From positions 105,444 to 169,443 of the forward strand of contig JAIYAY010000028.1 of the NCBI GenBank assembly GCA_027488785.1: a stretch of DNA of 64,000 bases, written 5' to 3'. Made by a program: the position numbers and the translations under genes. This document shows, piece by piece, positions 9,479 to 18,781 of the stretch. Position 1 is the first letter of the stretch. Every line of letters starts with the position of its first letter. The notes beneath the pieces were generated by a model, which saw nothing but the letters and a program-made list of their open reading frames with translations, was not told the origin of the DNA and made no database searches. Origin of the DNA: Sphingomonadales bacterium. Its GTDB lineage: Bacteria > Pseudomonadota > Alphaproteobacteria > Sphingomonadales > Sphingomonadaceae.

Positions 9479-10143
9479 TCCTCTTGCCCCTGTGCTTCAA
9501 CGATGGCGCGCGTTTTGCGTTTCCCCGATAATGTACCCACAAGAATACCCGCCTCTTGGTCTGTTACACTGTCCATGATACGGAAATTTCCGTCCCACAC
9601 CGACTGCGCGCCTTCCCACTCCGCTTTTGCATTACGCCCCTTTGGCAAGAGCCACAAAGTGTTATTTGTTGCAAAGCGCGCGGCGAGATCAAACAATTTT
9701 GGTAAAGGCGCAAAGGCGCGGGCGCTAATGACTGAAAAGGGCGCAGTTTCAAGACGCTCCAATGTCACGCCGGCAACACGCACGCGGTGCGTGAGGTCAA
9801 GCATTTCGATCGCTCTTTGCAGATAATCGATCCTGCGCGCGCGCGATTCCACTAAAGTCACATGATGTTTGGTCAGCAATGCAATGACCAATCCCGGAAA
9901 ACCGGCGCCAGATCCCAAATCGAGCCAATTACTTTGTGGCGCAGAACTATCGGTAAACAGCAGCAACTGCGCACTATCGACGATATGACGTGACCAAATA
10001 TGATCTAGTGTTGAGGCAGATATCAAATTCTGGCTTTCAGCTTCCCGCTTTAGAAATGCCACGAATGTGTCGAGGGCATCCAATGTTTCACGTGAAACAT
10101 GCAGCTGGACCTTCAACCAAGCAATGGCTTCATTCTCGGTCAT
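9475..10143 (-). CDS. rsmG: 16S rRNA (guanine-527-N7) methyltransferase RsmG
   Basis: A 222-aa SAM-dependent methyltransferase acting on G527 of 16S rRNA. The SAM motif [16 protein letters not shown] is seen in the first third, with the conserved SRHIVDS-type stretch before it. Residues 15-20 (HVSRET) are encoded by a perfect parS palindrome, so the coding sequence doubles as a ParB loading site. Overlaps mnmG and parA by 4 nt on each side. Confidence 0.96.
   Translation of the reverse strand: MTENEAIAWLKVQLHVSRETLDALDTFVAFLKREAESQNLISASTLDHIWSRHIVDSAQLLLFTDSSAPQSNWLDLGSGAGFPGLVIALLTKHHVTLVESRARRIDYLQRAIEMLDLTHRVRVAGVTLERLETAPFSVISARAFAPLPKLFDLAARFATNNTLWLLPKGRNAKAEWEGAQSVWDGNFRIMDSVTDQEAGILVGTLSGKRKTRAIVEAQGQEE
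10084..10099. promoter_or_regulatory. parS: parS site 1, inside rsmG
   Basis: The 16-bp sequence TGTTTCACGTGAAACA is a perfect match to the bacterial parS consensus, and the palindrome extends to 18 bp (10083-10100). It lies in the 5' part of rsmG. Confidence 0.95.
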
Positions 10144-12011
10144 GCCGCTTGTGCTACAGCAATTTTAGCGCGCTTGGCGTGCACGAGAATGGCGGCAAGA
10201 GCGGCGGGCGTAATACCCCTAATCCGTGACGCAGCGGCCAAATTTTCAGGCCGCGACGCCTCAAGCCGCTCAACCATTTCATGCGACAATCCAGATATAG
10301 CCCGATAATCCATCAACGCCGACAATTGTATCTGCTCATTGGCCGCCATGTCATTTATCTCGGCCTCTTGCCGTGCCAAATAGGGAGCATAACGGCCGTC
10401 TTGTTCCAACTCCATGATCAAGTCCCGCGGCCAAGCGACGTCATCCAATTCCAACAATTGGGCAATAGATACCTGCGGAAAGCGCAACCAATCGAACAAT
10501 GACATTTTGCCAGCGTCTTGCTTCACAGAAATACCCTGTTTGATCAGGACATCAGCACTCACGCTTTTCTGCAGCCTGTTTTGAAGTTCGCTCTGCTGCA
10601 TAAGTCGGTCTTGGAAATGGCGCACACGTTCATCACCTACCGCACCGACGGAAATGGCCAGCGGTGTAAGCCGCGAGCCAGCATTGTCAGAGCGCAAACG
10701 CAGGCGATACTCCGCCCGCGCCGTCAACATGCGATAGGGCTCGGTCACGCCTTGCAGGGTTAGATCATCGATCATCACCGCGATGTAGCTATTGGTCCTG
10801 TCGATGGGTGGCATAGGCTGCGCCAAAATCTTCGACGCCGCGCCCATTCCGGCTACAAGGCCTTGTGCAGCGGCTTCCTCATAACCCGTGGTACCGTTAA
10901 TCTGCCCTGCGCAATATAGCCCCTCAAATCCGCGCACCGCGAGACTGGAATCCAAACAGCGTGGGTCAATATAGTCATACTCAACGGCATAGCCTGGCAC
11001 AACAATCTCACATTGCGCGAGGCCAGTCATGGATCGGACCATAGCCGCCTGAATATCCGTTGGCAGCGACGTTGAAATGCCGTTGGGATAGATTAAATGG
11101 CTATCGAGGCCTTCAGGCTCTAGAAACACCTGATGCCCTTCGCGATCACCGAACCGGAAAATCTTGTCTTCAATCGATGGGCAATAACGCGGCCCCCTAC
11201 CCTCAATATCACCACCAAAAAGCGGGGAGCGATGCAGGCCTGACCGGATGATATCGTGCGTTTGGGCATTAGTGCGCGACATCGCACAGAATAATTGTGG
11301 CACAGACCGACGGGGGCGCATGGATGACATAGTCCAGTCATCTTCATCGGAGGGCTGCATCTCCAACCGGGACCAATCAATCGTGCGCCCATCAAGCCGA
11401 GGCGGCGTGCCTGTTTTTAATCGCGCGATAGGCAGGTCTGCACCGCGCAATTGCTGGGACAAGAGCATGGCGGATGCTTCGCCCACACGGCCACCTTCGA
11501 GCCGCTCTTCGCCGCGGAATAGCTTACCGCCAAGAAACGTCCCTGTGGCCAAAACCACCGCGGCAGAAGTGATGATGCCACCATCGCCCAAAACCAAGCC
11601 AGCAACGCGTGTCGGGGCATTTGGCAGAAAATGCAGCGCCGCAGCTTCGCCTTCAACTATGTGTAAGTTCGCCAAGCCCGCAAGCTGCGCCTGGATCGAT
11701 GTTTTAAATAACCGCCTATCCGCCTGAATCCGCGGCCCCTGCACGGCTGCACCTTTTGATGCATTGAGCATGCGATAATGCACCGCAGCATCGTCGGCCG
11801 CGCGACCGATCAGGCCATCAAAGGCATCGACCTCACGCACCAAATGCCCCTTGCCCAAGCCACCAATGGCTGGATTGCAGGACATGGCGCCAATCATGGC
11901 CTTGTCAAAGCTGACCAAAGCGACACGCAAACCCATGCGTGCAGCAACCGCGGCAGCCTCTGTGCCCGCGTGACCGCCACCTACAACAATGATGTCGAAA
12001 TCAGTCGTCAT
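10140..12011 (-). CDS. mnmG: tRNA uridine-5-carboxymethylaminomethyl modification enzyme MnmG (GidA)
   Basis: A 623-aa FAD protein (usual length about 620-630) that, with MnmE, adds the carboxymethylaminomethyl group to U34 of certain tRNAs. The N-terminal FAD motif [12 protein letters not shown], the [23 protein letters not shown] [11 protein letters not shown] stretch and the C-terminal [17 protein letters not shown] segment are present. The MnmE partner lies immediately upstream on the same strand, separated by a 68-nt gap that contains parS site 2. Confidence 0.97.
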   Translation of the reverse strand: MTTDFDIIVVGGGHAGTEAAAVAARMGLRVALVSFDKAMIGAMSCNPAIGGLGKGHLVREVDAFDGLIGRAADDAAVHYRMLNASKGAAVQGPRIQADRRLFKTSIQAQLAGLANLHIVEGEAAALHFLPNAPTRVAGLVLGDGGIITSAAVVLATGTFLGGKLFRGEERLEGGRVGEASAMLLSQQLRGADLPIARLKTGTPPRLDGRTIDWSRLEMQPSDEDDWTMSSMRPRRSVPQLFCAMSRTNAQTHDIIRSGLHRSPLFGGDIEGRGPRYCPSIEDKIFRFGDREGHQVFLEPEGLDSHLIYPNGISTSLPTDIQAAMVRSMTGLAQCEIVVPGYAVEYDYIDPRCLDSSLAVRGFEGLYCAGQINGTTGYEEAAAQGLVAGMGAASKILAQPMPPIDRTNSYIAVMIDDLTLQGVTEPYRMLTARAEYRLRLRSDNAGSRLTPLAISVGAVGDERVRHFQDRLMQQSELQNRLQKSVSADVLIKQGISVKQDAGKMSLFDWLRFPQVSIAQLLELDDVAWPRDLIMELEQDGRYAPYLARQEAEINDMAANEQIQLSALMDYRAISGLSHEMVERLEASRPENLAAASRIRGITPAALAAILVHAKRAKIAVAQAA

Positions 12012-12061
12012 GCGTCGCGCATATACGAACTATGCCCGATGGTCAAAAAAGACTGGTGATC

Positions 12062-12077
12062 TGTTTCACGTGAAACA
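12062..12077. promoter_or_regulatory. parS: parS site 2, between mnmE and mnmG
   Basis: The same perfect 16-bp TGTTTCACGTGAAACA, here in an 18-bp palindrome (12061-12078), fills the short gap between mnmE and mnmG. Confidence 0.95.
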
Positions 12078-12079
12078 GG

Positions 12080-13378
12080 TTATTTGCCCACGCAGAATTT
12101 TCCAAAGACAGTGTCGAGCAGATCTTCGGTATGCGCGCGGCCCGTCAAGGCGTCGAGTGCGCGCCTTACCTGCCGGAGATTTTCTGCAATAATCAGCCAG
12201 TCTTCTGAACTGCTGCACGCGGCCAATGCCTCTGCGGCTTCAGCCAATAACATTCTTTGTCGCGCATTGATGGCAAACTGATCCGGCGGCGGCAGCAGTG
12301 TCTTGGCCCGCGTCGCCACAATATGGAGAAGCTCAGCTATGCCAGCACCCGTCTGGGCGGACACCGAAATCGCGTTCGCAGACTTTGCTACACTTCCCAT
12401 AACGTCATTTTTTGCTGATATTTCAATAAGATGGGTGTGTTGCGGGCCTGCGTCTTCCGGACCAAGCCACAACAATATGTCAGCCTGCTGTATCGCGGCA
12501 TGGCTTCGGTCAATACCGATACGTTCGATGGCGTCAGCACTATCGTCGCGCAACCCGGCCGTATCCGTAAACAGCAAAGCCACCCCTTCGACCGCCACGG
12601 GCACCTCAATCATATCGCGCGTCGTTCCGGCAATATCAGAGACAATGGCCGCCTCCCGCCCAACCAGTGCATTTAGCAAAGTGGATTTTCCACTATTGGG
12701 CGGACCTGCCAAGACGACGCGCAAGCCATCCTTTAACTTTTCGGCAGGCGGGCTGGCCAGTAATTGCGATATTTTTTTCTGTAATTTTTCACAACCATTT
12801 GAAATAAATATATTATTTTGCGAATCTACATCGCCTTCATCCGAAAAATCCAGCTCCGCTTCGGTGAGCGCAGACAGACGGAGTACCTCTTGCCGATACT
12901 CTTCAATCGCCGCGCTGAATGCGCCGCCAAACATTTTGGTTGCCGCGCGGCGCTGCCATTCGGTCTCTGCTGACAAGAGATCTGCCAATCCTTCGGCTTC
13001 ATTCAAACCCATTCGGCCATTGGCAAAAGCACGGCGGGTAAATTCTCCAGCCTCCGCGCGCCGGACTTCGGGGAAATGAGCGATCGCATTTTCAACGGCG
13101 CGCACCACGGCGCGGCCGCCATGGAGATGGAGCTCAACCAGATCTTCGCCCGTTGCCGTGTCTGGACCGGGAAAGACGAGCGCCAACGCCTGATCCAATA
13201 TCTCCTGAGTCTCGGGCGACCGCAGTCTACACACAGTCGCCCTGCGCGGGGACGGAACCCGTCCGACCAAACCCCGCAATATATCAAAAGCCGCAGGGCC
13301 GCTGATACGCATTATGGCAATAGCAGCGGGCGGCGCGCCGCTGGACAGCGCGAAAATCGTGTCAGCAGACGTCATCAC
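12080..13378 (-). CDS. mnmE: tRNA modification GTPase MnmE (TrmE)
   Basis: A 432-aa potassium-dependent GTPase and MnmG partner. Domains in order: N-terminal tetrahydrofolate-binding domain (starts TIFALSSG), helical domain, inserted G domain with G1 GPPNSGKST, the G2/G3 region IAGTTRD and DTAGLR, and the invariant C-terminal FCVGK motif with the catalytic cysteine. It is slightly shorter than E. coli MnmE (454 aa), as is usual in alphaproteobacteria. Only 4 nt separate it from the DUF6489 gene upstream. Confidence 0.96.
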   Translation of the reverse strand: MMTSADTIFALSSGAPPAAIAIMRISGPAAFDILRGLVGRVPSPRRATVCRLRSPETQEILDQALALVFPGPDTATGEDLVELHLHGGRAVVRAVENAIAHFPEVRRAEAGEFTRRAFANGRMGLNEAEGLADLLSAETEWQRRAATKMFGGAFSAAIEEYRQEVLRLSALTEAELDFSDEGDVDSQNNIFISNGCEKLQKKISQLLASPPAEKLKDGLRVVLAGPPNSGKSTLLNALVGREAAIVSDIAGTTRDMIEVPVAVEGVALLFTDTAGLRDDSADAIERIGIDRSHAAIQQADILLWLGPEDAGPQHTHLIEISAKNDVMGSVAKSANAISVSAQTGAGIAELLHIVATRAKTLLPPPDQFAINARQRMLLAEAAEALAACSSSEDWLIIAENLRQVRRALDALTGRAHTEDLLDTVFGKFCVGK

Positions 13379-13382
13379 AAAG

Positions 13383-13643
13383 CTATTTTTTGTCGTTCTT
13401 GTTCAGGCCAGACATTGCGGCCTTGGCACCTGTTTCAATCAGTTGCTGGAATAATTGCAGGCCCATTTGCCCCATGGGTGCGATTTGCTTGCCAAGCTCC
13501 TGCAATTGATCAATGCCGCCGGCACCATTCATAAGGTTGGTGACTTTTTCAACATAAGCCTCATTTGCTTTTGTGACATCGGGCAGTCCAAGCAGCGCCC
13601 GGGCCTCTTCGGGGGAACAATCGATTTCAATGTTCATCTTCAT
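13383..13643 (-). CDS. Small DUF6489-type protein of unknown function
   Basis: An 86-aa protein (MKMNIEIDCSPEEARALLGL start), rich in Met and Gln, with a helical C-terminal half (LQELGKQIAPMGQMGLQLFQQLIETG). It resembles the short DUF6489 proteins of sphingomonads. The start at 13643 was chosen because AGGAGG lies 9-10 nt upstream; longer readings start before this site. It sits 4 nt before mnmE and would be co-transcribed. The CSPEEAR N-terminal region resembles proteins of polyhydroxyalkanoate-associated or phasin-like type only vaguely, and I assign no function. Confidence 0.75.
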   Translation of the reverse strand: MKMNIEIDCSPEEARALLGLPDVTKANEAYVEKVTNLMNGAGGIDQLQELGKQIAPMGQMGLQLFQQLIETGAKAAMSGLNKNDKK

Positions 13644-13731
13644 GGGCCGCGCCCTCCTATTTGCCAATGACGCCACTATATAGGCTAAGTCGAATCACGC
13701 AATTGCGGAGAATGTCCGCCAAGGAGCAGAT

Positions 13732-14442
13732 ATGGGTGACTATGTAAAAATTGATGCACTAAACGAGGATGCGCTGTTTCCCATCTATGTCGCTACGCCA
13801 TCGGAAAATGCGCGCGCCGCGATTATCGTCATTCCAGAGATATTTGGTGTGAATGCAGGTATTCGTCAGAAGTGCGACTTGCTGGCGGCGGCGGGGTATC
13901 TGGCGGTTGCGCCAGACATATTCTGGCGCTTTGCACCGGGGGTACAACTAAACCCCGATGTCGAGGCGGAGCTTCAGGAAGCATTTGGTTATTTCGGGCA
14001 GTATGACGCCGATGATGGTGTGCGGGATATTGAGGCGGTTATGCACGCGATCCGCTCAGGTCTGTCCGGCCAGGCCCCGCTCGAAAAAGTGGGTTGTGTC
14101 GGATATTGCTTGGGCGGCAGGCTGGCCTACATGGCGGCTACGCGGACGGATATCAACGCGTCGGTTGGTTATTATGGCGTGATGATCGACCAGATGTTGG
14201 ACGAAAGCCATGCGATCACGCATCCGTTGATGCTGCATATTCCAACCGCAGACCATTTAGTCGGTCCAGACGCACAGGCCGCGATTCATACTGGGCTTGG
14301 CGCTCATCCCAAGGTGACGCTGCATGACTATACGGGGCTCGACCATGGCTTTGCTGCCGAAATGGGCAATCGACGGAATCCGGAAGGCGCAGAGCTCGCG
14401 GACGCGCGCACAGCCGCGTTTTTTGCCGAGCATTTGGCCTGA
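13732..14442 (+). CDS. Dienelactone hydrolase family protein
   Basis: A 236-aa alpha/beta-hydrolase of the dienelactone hydrolase family. The family cysteine nucleophile is in VGCVGYCLGGRLA (G-x-C-x-G-G), with an early VIPEIFGVN stretch, a D-H-L-V acid region and a C-terminal LDHGFA histidine. AGGAG 7 nt before the ATG supports the start. The substrate is unknown; members cleave lactones or esters, including carboxymethylenebutenolide in aromatic degradation, but no other such pathway gene is nearby. Confidence 0.9.
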   Translation: MGDYVKIDALNEDALFPIYVATPSENARAAIIVIPEIFGVNAGIRQKCDLLAAAGYLAVAPDIFWRFAPGVQLNPDVEAELQEAFGYFGQYDADDGVRDIEAVMHAIRSGLSGQAPLEKVGCVGYCLGGRLAYMAATRTDINASVGYYGVMIDQMLDESHAITHPLMLHIPTADHLVGPDAQAAIHTGLGAHPKVTLHDYTGLDHGFAAEMGNRRNPEGAELADARTAAFFAEHLA

Positions 14443-14457
14443 AATGAAGACAAAACT

Positions 14458-14486
14458 ATTAGGGCTCCCACATAGGGAGCCCTAAT
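14458..14486. terminator. Bidirectional terminator between dienelactone hydrolase and terC
   Basis: A perfect 12-bp stem (ATTAGGGCTCCC / GGGAGCCCTAAT) with a 5-nt loop, flanked by A and T residues, lies between two convergent genes. Confidence 0.85.
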
Positions 14487-14489
14487 TGA

Positions 14490-15215
14490 TTATAGGCCCG
14501 CAAAGCTCATGGCGTAAGGCTGCACTTCGTACCAGCCTTCGATAATCATCTTGCCCGCGACATAGACGATAACTGCCAAACCAACCCACGCGATCCAGCG
14601 ATAGCGTTCAATATATTGGGCAATGATATTGGCTGCGATGCCCATCAAAGCGACTGCAAAAATCAGGCCGACGATCAGGATTCCAGGATGCTCGCGCGCC
14701 GCGCCTGCGACCGCCAGAACATTGTCGAGGCTCATCGACACATCGGCAACGGCAACGCCCCATGCGGCACCGGCAAAGGTCTTAGTCGACTTCAGACCCG
14801 AATGTTCATCACCGACGATTTCTGGCGAGCCAGCGGATTCACCAGCATGGCCTTTTATATCGCGGTACATGCGCCAAGCGACCCAGAGCAGCAACAAGCC
14901 GCCTGCGAGCACTAGACCAACAATACCCAACAACCATGTCACCATAAGCGCAAAAATGATGCGCAGCACCAGAGCCGCGAGGACGCCGATGAGGATAACT
15001 TTCTTACGTTGATCCGCAGGGAGACCCGCTGCCAAAGCGCCAACCACAATGGCATTATCGCCCGCCAGCACCAGATCGATTAACAAAACCTGCATGAAGG
15101 CCGCAAAAGCTGCAGGTTCGGTGATGTTCGAAAAATCTTTGACGATGGCCGCCCAAATATCGGCAGGTCCACCCAGATTATTGACGGTCGATGCGACCAA
15201 GAGAAAATCAATCAC
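14490..15215 (-). CDS. TerC family integral membrane protein
   Basis: A 241-aa multi-helix membrane protein with the family's LVLAGDNAIVVGALAAGLP motif near residues 50-68 and a later VAVADVSMSLDNVLAVAG repeat, the two acidic helix motifs typical of TerC/YjbE. TerC proteins are linked to manganese efflux or metal loading of exported proteins. It overlaps the upstream small monooxygenase-fold gene by 4 nt. The metal specificity here is not known. Confidence 0.92.
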   Translation of the reverse strand: MIDFLLVASTVNNLGGPADIWAAIVKDFSNITEPAAFAAFMQVLLIDLVLAGDNAIVVGALAAGLPADQRKKVILIGVLAALVLRIIFALMVTWLLGIVGLVLAGGLLLLWVAWRMYRDIKGHAGESAGSPEIVGDEHSGLKSTKTFAGAAWGVAVADVSMSLDNVLAVAGAAREHPGILIVGLIFAVALMGIAANIIAQYIERYRWIAWVGLAVIVYVAGKMIIEGWYEVQPYAMSFAGL

Positions 15216-15502
15216 AAAGGCTCTCCGAAATAGCTAACAGAAGGCATAGGATCATAGAAGCGATGGAGCAAGTCGCGCCAAGATAGATAGCGATCAGAAT
15301 TACGAAATCCATCGCGATGGTCGGCAACCGACAGCCAACGGACAAGAAGCAAGTAGGTTCCCACGGTTTCCAATGCTGGCCGGACTTCGATACTTACGAA
15401 GCCAGGTGACGCTGAAATCAGCGGCTTTGCTTCTGCCATTGCTGCTTCAAATGCCTGTTCTTCACCCTGCCTCACGGACAGCAAAGCATGCTCGATAATC
15501 AT
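15212..15502 (-). CDS. Antibiotic biosynthesis monooxygenase (ABM) domain protein
   Basis: A 96-aa ferredoxin-like ABM-domain protein (YgiN/quinol-monooxygenase-like dimeric barrel). The start IIEHALLSVRQGEEQAFEAA, the SPGFVSIEVRPALE middle and the final FYDPMPSVSYF match the family layout. Enzymatic substrate unknown. It precedes terC with a 4-nt overlap and follows rho on the same strand after a short gap. Confidence 0.82.
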   Translation of the reverse strand: MIIEHALLSVRQGEEQAFEAAMAEAKPLISASPGFVSIEVRPALETVGTYLLLVRWLSVADHRDGFRNSDRYLSWRDLLHRFYDPMPSVSYFGEPL

Positions 15503-15511
15503 TGAACGAGC

Positions 15512-16768
15512 TTACTGGTTCATCGAGTCAAAAAAGTCTTCGTTGGTCTTCGAATCCTTCATTTTGTCGAGCAAGAACTCCATCGCGTCGATGGTGCCCA
15601 TTTGCATGAGGATACGGCGAAGCACCCACATTTTCTTGAGCTTGCTTTCCTCGACCAGCAATTCTTCCTTACGCGTACCGGATTTGCCGACATCCAGTGC
15701 TGGGAAGATGCGCTTATCCGCGACCTTGCGATCGAGCACGATTTCAGAGTTACCGGTACCCTTAAACTCTTCAAAAATAACTTCGTCCATGCGGCTACCG
15801 GTGTCGATCAAAGCCGTGGCAATGATGGACAAGGAACCACCTTCTTCGATGTTCCGCGCGGCGCCAAAGAAGCGCTTTGGACGTTGCAAGGCGTTGGCGT
15901 CGACACCGCCGGTAAGCACCTTGCCCGATGATGGAACGACGGTGTTATAGGCACGACCAAGACGTGTGATGGAATCGAGCAAGATGACAACGTCATGCTT
16001 ATGCTCGACCAAGCGCTTTGCTTTTTCGATCACCATTTCGGCGACTTGCACGTGGCGTGTCGCCGGTTCATCAAAGGTGGAGGATACAACTTCGCCCTTC
16101 ACCGAACGCTGCATGTCGGTCACTTCCTCGGGCCGTTCGTCGATCAAAAGCACGATTAAGAACACTTCGGGGTGGTTTTCGGTAATGGCGCGCGCGATGT
16201 TTTGCAGCAGCACTGTTTTACCCGTCCGTGGCGGCGCAACGATTAAGGCGCGTTGGCCCTTGCCTTGTGGGCTGACGATGTCAATCACGCGCGCGGATTT
16301 GTCCTTAATCGTCGGGTCAAGCGAATCCAGGGTGAGCTTTGAATCCGGATATAGCGGCGTCAGGTTATCAAAATTGACGCGATGACGAACAGCATCTGGA
16401 TCATCAAAGTTGATCTTCATCACCTTCGTCAGGGCAAAATAACGTTCACCATCCTTAGGTGCGCGAATTTCGCCTTCGACCGTGTCCCCTGTGCGTAAAC
16501 CATATTGCCGAACCATGTTCGGCGACACATAAATATCGTCCGGGCCTGCCAGATAATTGGCTTCAGGCGAACGTAAGAAACCGAAACTGTCAGGCAAAAC
16601 CTCAATCGTGCCAAGACCCATGATCTGTTCGCCATCTTCGGCAAGCTCTTTCAGGATCGCAAACATCAAGTCTTGCTTGCGCAAGGTTGATGCGCCCTCA
16701 ACACCCAGCTCTTCAGCCATCGATACGAGGTCAGCGGGATTTTTGCTTTTCAGCTCTTTCAAATGCAT
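15512..16768 (-). CDS. rho: Transcription termination factor Rho
   Basis: A 418-aa hexameric RNA helicase that ends transcription. Order: N-terminal SAP-like helical domain ([15 protein letters not shown]), cold-shock-like RNA-binding domain ([20 protein letters not shown]), then the RecA-like motor with Walker [11 protein letters not shown], Walker [12 protein letters not shown] and the Q/R-loop region [10 protein letters not shown]. The start at 16768 (MHLKELKSK) agrees with the family; a longer reading to 16792 is less typical. hemJ and hemE lie upstream on the same strand. Confidence 0.96.
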   Translation of the reverse strand: MHLKELKSKNPADLVSMAEELGVEGASTLRKQDLMFAILKELAEDGEQIMGLGTIEVLPDSFGFLRSPEANYLAGPDDIYVSPNMVRQYGLRTGDTVEGEIRAPKDGERYFALTKVMKINFDDPDAVRHRVNFDNLTPLYPDSKLTLDSLDPTIKDKSARVIDIVSPQGKGQRALIVAPPRTGKTVLLQNIARAITENHPEVFLIVLLIDERPEEVTDMQRSVKGEVVSSTFDEPATRHVQVAEMVIEKAKRLVEHKHDVVILLDSITRLGRAYNTVVPSSGKVLTGGVDANALQRPKRFFGAARNIEEGGSLSIIATALIDTGSRMDEVIFEEFKGTGNSEIVLDRKVADKRIFPALDVGKSGTRKEELLVEESKLKKMWVLRRILMQMGTIDAMEFLLDKMKDSKTNEDFFDSMNQ

Positions 16769-16985
16769 AGATAATTCCGTTGGATGGACCATGTGTCCGC
16801 ATTGTTGATGGGCAAACCGCCCGATATGAAAACCGGATTTAGAAAGACAACCGGTTGAATAATGAAAAGTTAGTGGCGCGGTTGTTGTGAGGGTCGCGCC
16901 TCATGCCCAGGACGGGCTTGGCGTTCTAAATACGCGGTGGTGGGGACCGCGTCAACTGTTCTCAAAATACGCGCGTGCGGGCGTT

Positions 16986-17429
16986 CTAAAACGGTTTGGC
17001 GACAACCAATATGACGATAATCGCAGCGGCAATACCAGGTACTTCATTAAACAAGCGTAATTGCTTACCCGTAAACTGCCGTTCACCGCGTGCCAATTTC
17101 TTAGCGTAGCCGACGGTCCAACAGTGATACGCCGACAGCCCCAACACAAACAGCAATTTGGCATGGAACCAACCTTGCGCCATCGCGCCAATATCCCACG
17201 CCAGAACGAGACCCAAGACCCAGACCACAATGATCGAGGGATTAAGGATTATTTTGATCAGTTTGGATTCGCGATCCACCCATTTGGCAGCCTCCTCTGA
17301 TCCTTCAGCGCTTTCCTGATGATAGACGAAGAAACGCGGTATCATGAACAATCCCGCCATCCAGAAAATGACAAAAATAATATGAGCAGATTTCAGCCAG
17401 GTATACAGCACAGATAGAGTTTCCGTCAT
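16986..17429 (-). CDS. hemJ: Protoporphyrinogen IX oxidase HemJ
   Basis: A 147-aa membrane protein with four helices and the HemJ-type SAHIIFVIFWMAGLFMIPRFFVYH N-terminal pattern (conserved His near residue 16), a central W-V-L-G-L helix and FHAKLLFVLGLSAYHC. HemJ oxidises protoporphyrinogen IX to protoporphyrin IX in haem synthesis where HemG and HemY are absent. It is directly next to hemE, giving two haem genes in one unit. The 190-nt stretch between it and rho holds the rho leader and a short repeated GGCGTTCTAAA stretch. Confidence 0.9.
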   Translation of the reverse strand: MTETLSVLYTWLKSAHIIFVIFWMAGLFMIPRFFVYHQESAEGSEEAAKWVDRESKLIKIILNPSIIVVWVLGLVLAWDIGAMAQGWFHAKLLFVLGLSAYHCWTVGYAKKLARGERQFTGKQLRLFNEVPGIAAAIIVILVVAKPF

Positions 17430-17447
17430 AAAAACGGCCGTTATGGG

Positions 17448-18479
17448 CTAAGCCTTGCGGACCAAATTAAGAAGCAATTCAACATTTTCAATTGGTGTGT
17501 CGGGCAAAATTCCATGCCCAAGATTGAAAATATGTGGCCGGTCTTCAAATGCGCTGAGGATATTTTGCACGGCATCCTTCAAAACATCACCACCCGCAAT
17601 CAATGCCAGCGGGTCAAGATTGCCTTGTACAGGAAGTCCTTTAGGCAATTCGCGATTGGCCCAATGCGGATCAACGGTTTCATCCAGTCCTAAAGCGTCT
17701 ACGCCGGTCCCTTCAGCATAAGCTGCAAGCTTGCCGCCCGCACCTTTAGGGAAACCGATGATGACGGCGTTTGGGTTGCGTGCCTTCAATCGGCGAACGA
17801 TTTCGGCATTTGGTGCAATGACCCATTTTTCAAATTGCGCGGGCGACAATGACCCGGCCCAGCTATCGAATAATTGCACCGCATCCACGCCAGCATCAAT
17901 CTGATCACCCAAATAATTTACGGTAGCGGAAATGATGGATTCAATGAGTGCGCCAAAGCGCTCAGGCTCCGCATGCGCCATTCTGCGGGCCTCTGCTTGG
18001 TCTTTGCTACCCTGACCATGGACCATGTAGGTAGCGACCGTCCACGGGCTTCCAGCGAAGCCTAAGAAGGTAGTTTCAGGTGGCAGCCCTGCCGACACCT
18101 TACGCACCGTATCAATGACTGGGGCAAGGCGTTTGGGTGCGGGTACAAAATCTTCAAGTCGCGATTCCGCTAAACGTGGTGCGAGCCGGGGACCCTCGCC
18201 CGTTTCGAACCAAAGATCCTGCCCCATGGCATGTGGAATCACGAGAATGTCGGAAAACAGGATGGCGCCGTCAAAACCGAAGCGCCGGATTGGCTGCAAC
18301 GTGATTTCACAAGCTGCATCGCTGTCATAAGCCAGCGCCAGAAATCCACCTTTTTCCGCACGCAATGCGCGATATTCGGGCAGATAACGACCCGCCTGCC
18401 GCATTAACCATATGGGCGGGATAACCTCTTGCTTGCCCAGCAGGACGTTCAGCAGTTTTTTCGGGCTTTGCGCAGACAT
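17448..18479 (-). CDS. hemE: Uroporphyrinogen decarboxylase HemE
   Basis: A 343-aa enzyme converting uroporphyrinogen III to coproporphyrinogen III in the cytosol. The signature IPPIWLMRQAGRYLPEYR lies near the N terminus, and the FSDILVIPHAMGQDLWFE and GFAGSPWTVATYM segments are conserved. The start at 18479 (MSAQSPKKLLNVL) fits the family; a longer reading to 18500 would take it into the AT-rich tract. The gene faces away from the candidate oriC, the same position as hemE at the Caulobacter origin. Confidence 0.95.
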   Translation of the reverse strand: MSAQSPKKLLNVLLGKQEVIPPIWLMRQAGRYLPEYRALRAEKGGFLALAYDSDAACEITLQPIRRFGFDGAILFSDILVIPHAMGQDLWFETGEGPRLAPRLAESRLEDFVPAPKRLAPVIDTVRKVSAGLPPETTFLGFAGSPWTVATYMVHGQGSKDQAEARRMAHAEPERFGALIESIISATVNYLGDQIDAGVDAVQLFDSWAGSLSPAQFEKWVIAPNAEIVRRLKARNPNAVIIGFPKGAGGKLAAYAEGTGVDALGLDETVDPHWANRELPKGLPVQGNLDPLALIAGGDVLKDAVQNILSAFEDRPHIFNLGHGILPDTPIENVELLLNLVRKA

Positions 18480-18781
18480 AGAAACGAGAGATCCAATCAA
18501 AATATAATTTTATATAAAGGATGATGAAAGATGATGCGCTGTTGATAGGTGTGGCCTTAAAAGCTTTTAAGGATATTGCCAACATCTTGACGCGTGCGGA
18601 CCAAGGGATGAAACCGGAGTCGCAAATTTATTCCCCATTATCCACAGCCTGTGCATATAGGATTGTGCCTGTGGATAGCCTGTGTTCGAATCGCGCGGTA
18701 AATTCGGGGTAAAAGGCAAGAATTCGTCACGCGAAACTTGTCCCTTGATTTATCCCCAGCCTGCCAACAAGACTGTCATCC
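18480..18781. other. oriC: Candidate chromosomal replication origin (oriC)
   Basis: This 302-bp gene-free stretch lies between divergent hemE and ppsR, where the Caulobacter and Rickettsia origins lie. It holds a perfect DnaA box TTATCCACA (18638-18646, plus strand), near-boxes on the minus strand at 18650-18658 and 18670-18678, another at 18750-18758 (TTATCCCCA), an AT-rich tract (about 18496-18520) suited to duplex opening, and an 18-bp perfect palindrome CCTTAAAAGCTTTTAAGG (18555-18572). parABS lies 6-11 kb away. Genes on either side mostly point away from it. Assignment as the origin is inferred from position and these sites; a GC-skew calculation was not possible here. Confidence 0.8.
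18638..18646 (+). promoter_or_regulatory. DnaA box (perfect)
   Basis: TTATCCACA matches the DnaA consensus exactly. Two one-mismatch boxes face it within 35 bp. Confidence 0.8.

Noticed and set aside
12303..13079. Long plus-strand frame (258 aa) opposite mnmE
   Set aside because: Antisense to mnmE with Ser/Pro/Ala-rich low-complexity composition; no domain.
18557..18570. CtrA-binding site (TTAA-N7-TTAA) in oriC
   Set aside because: The two TTAA halves are 6 bp apart, not 7, so it does not fit the CtrA consensus; it was kept only as a palindrome.
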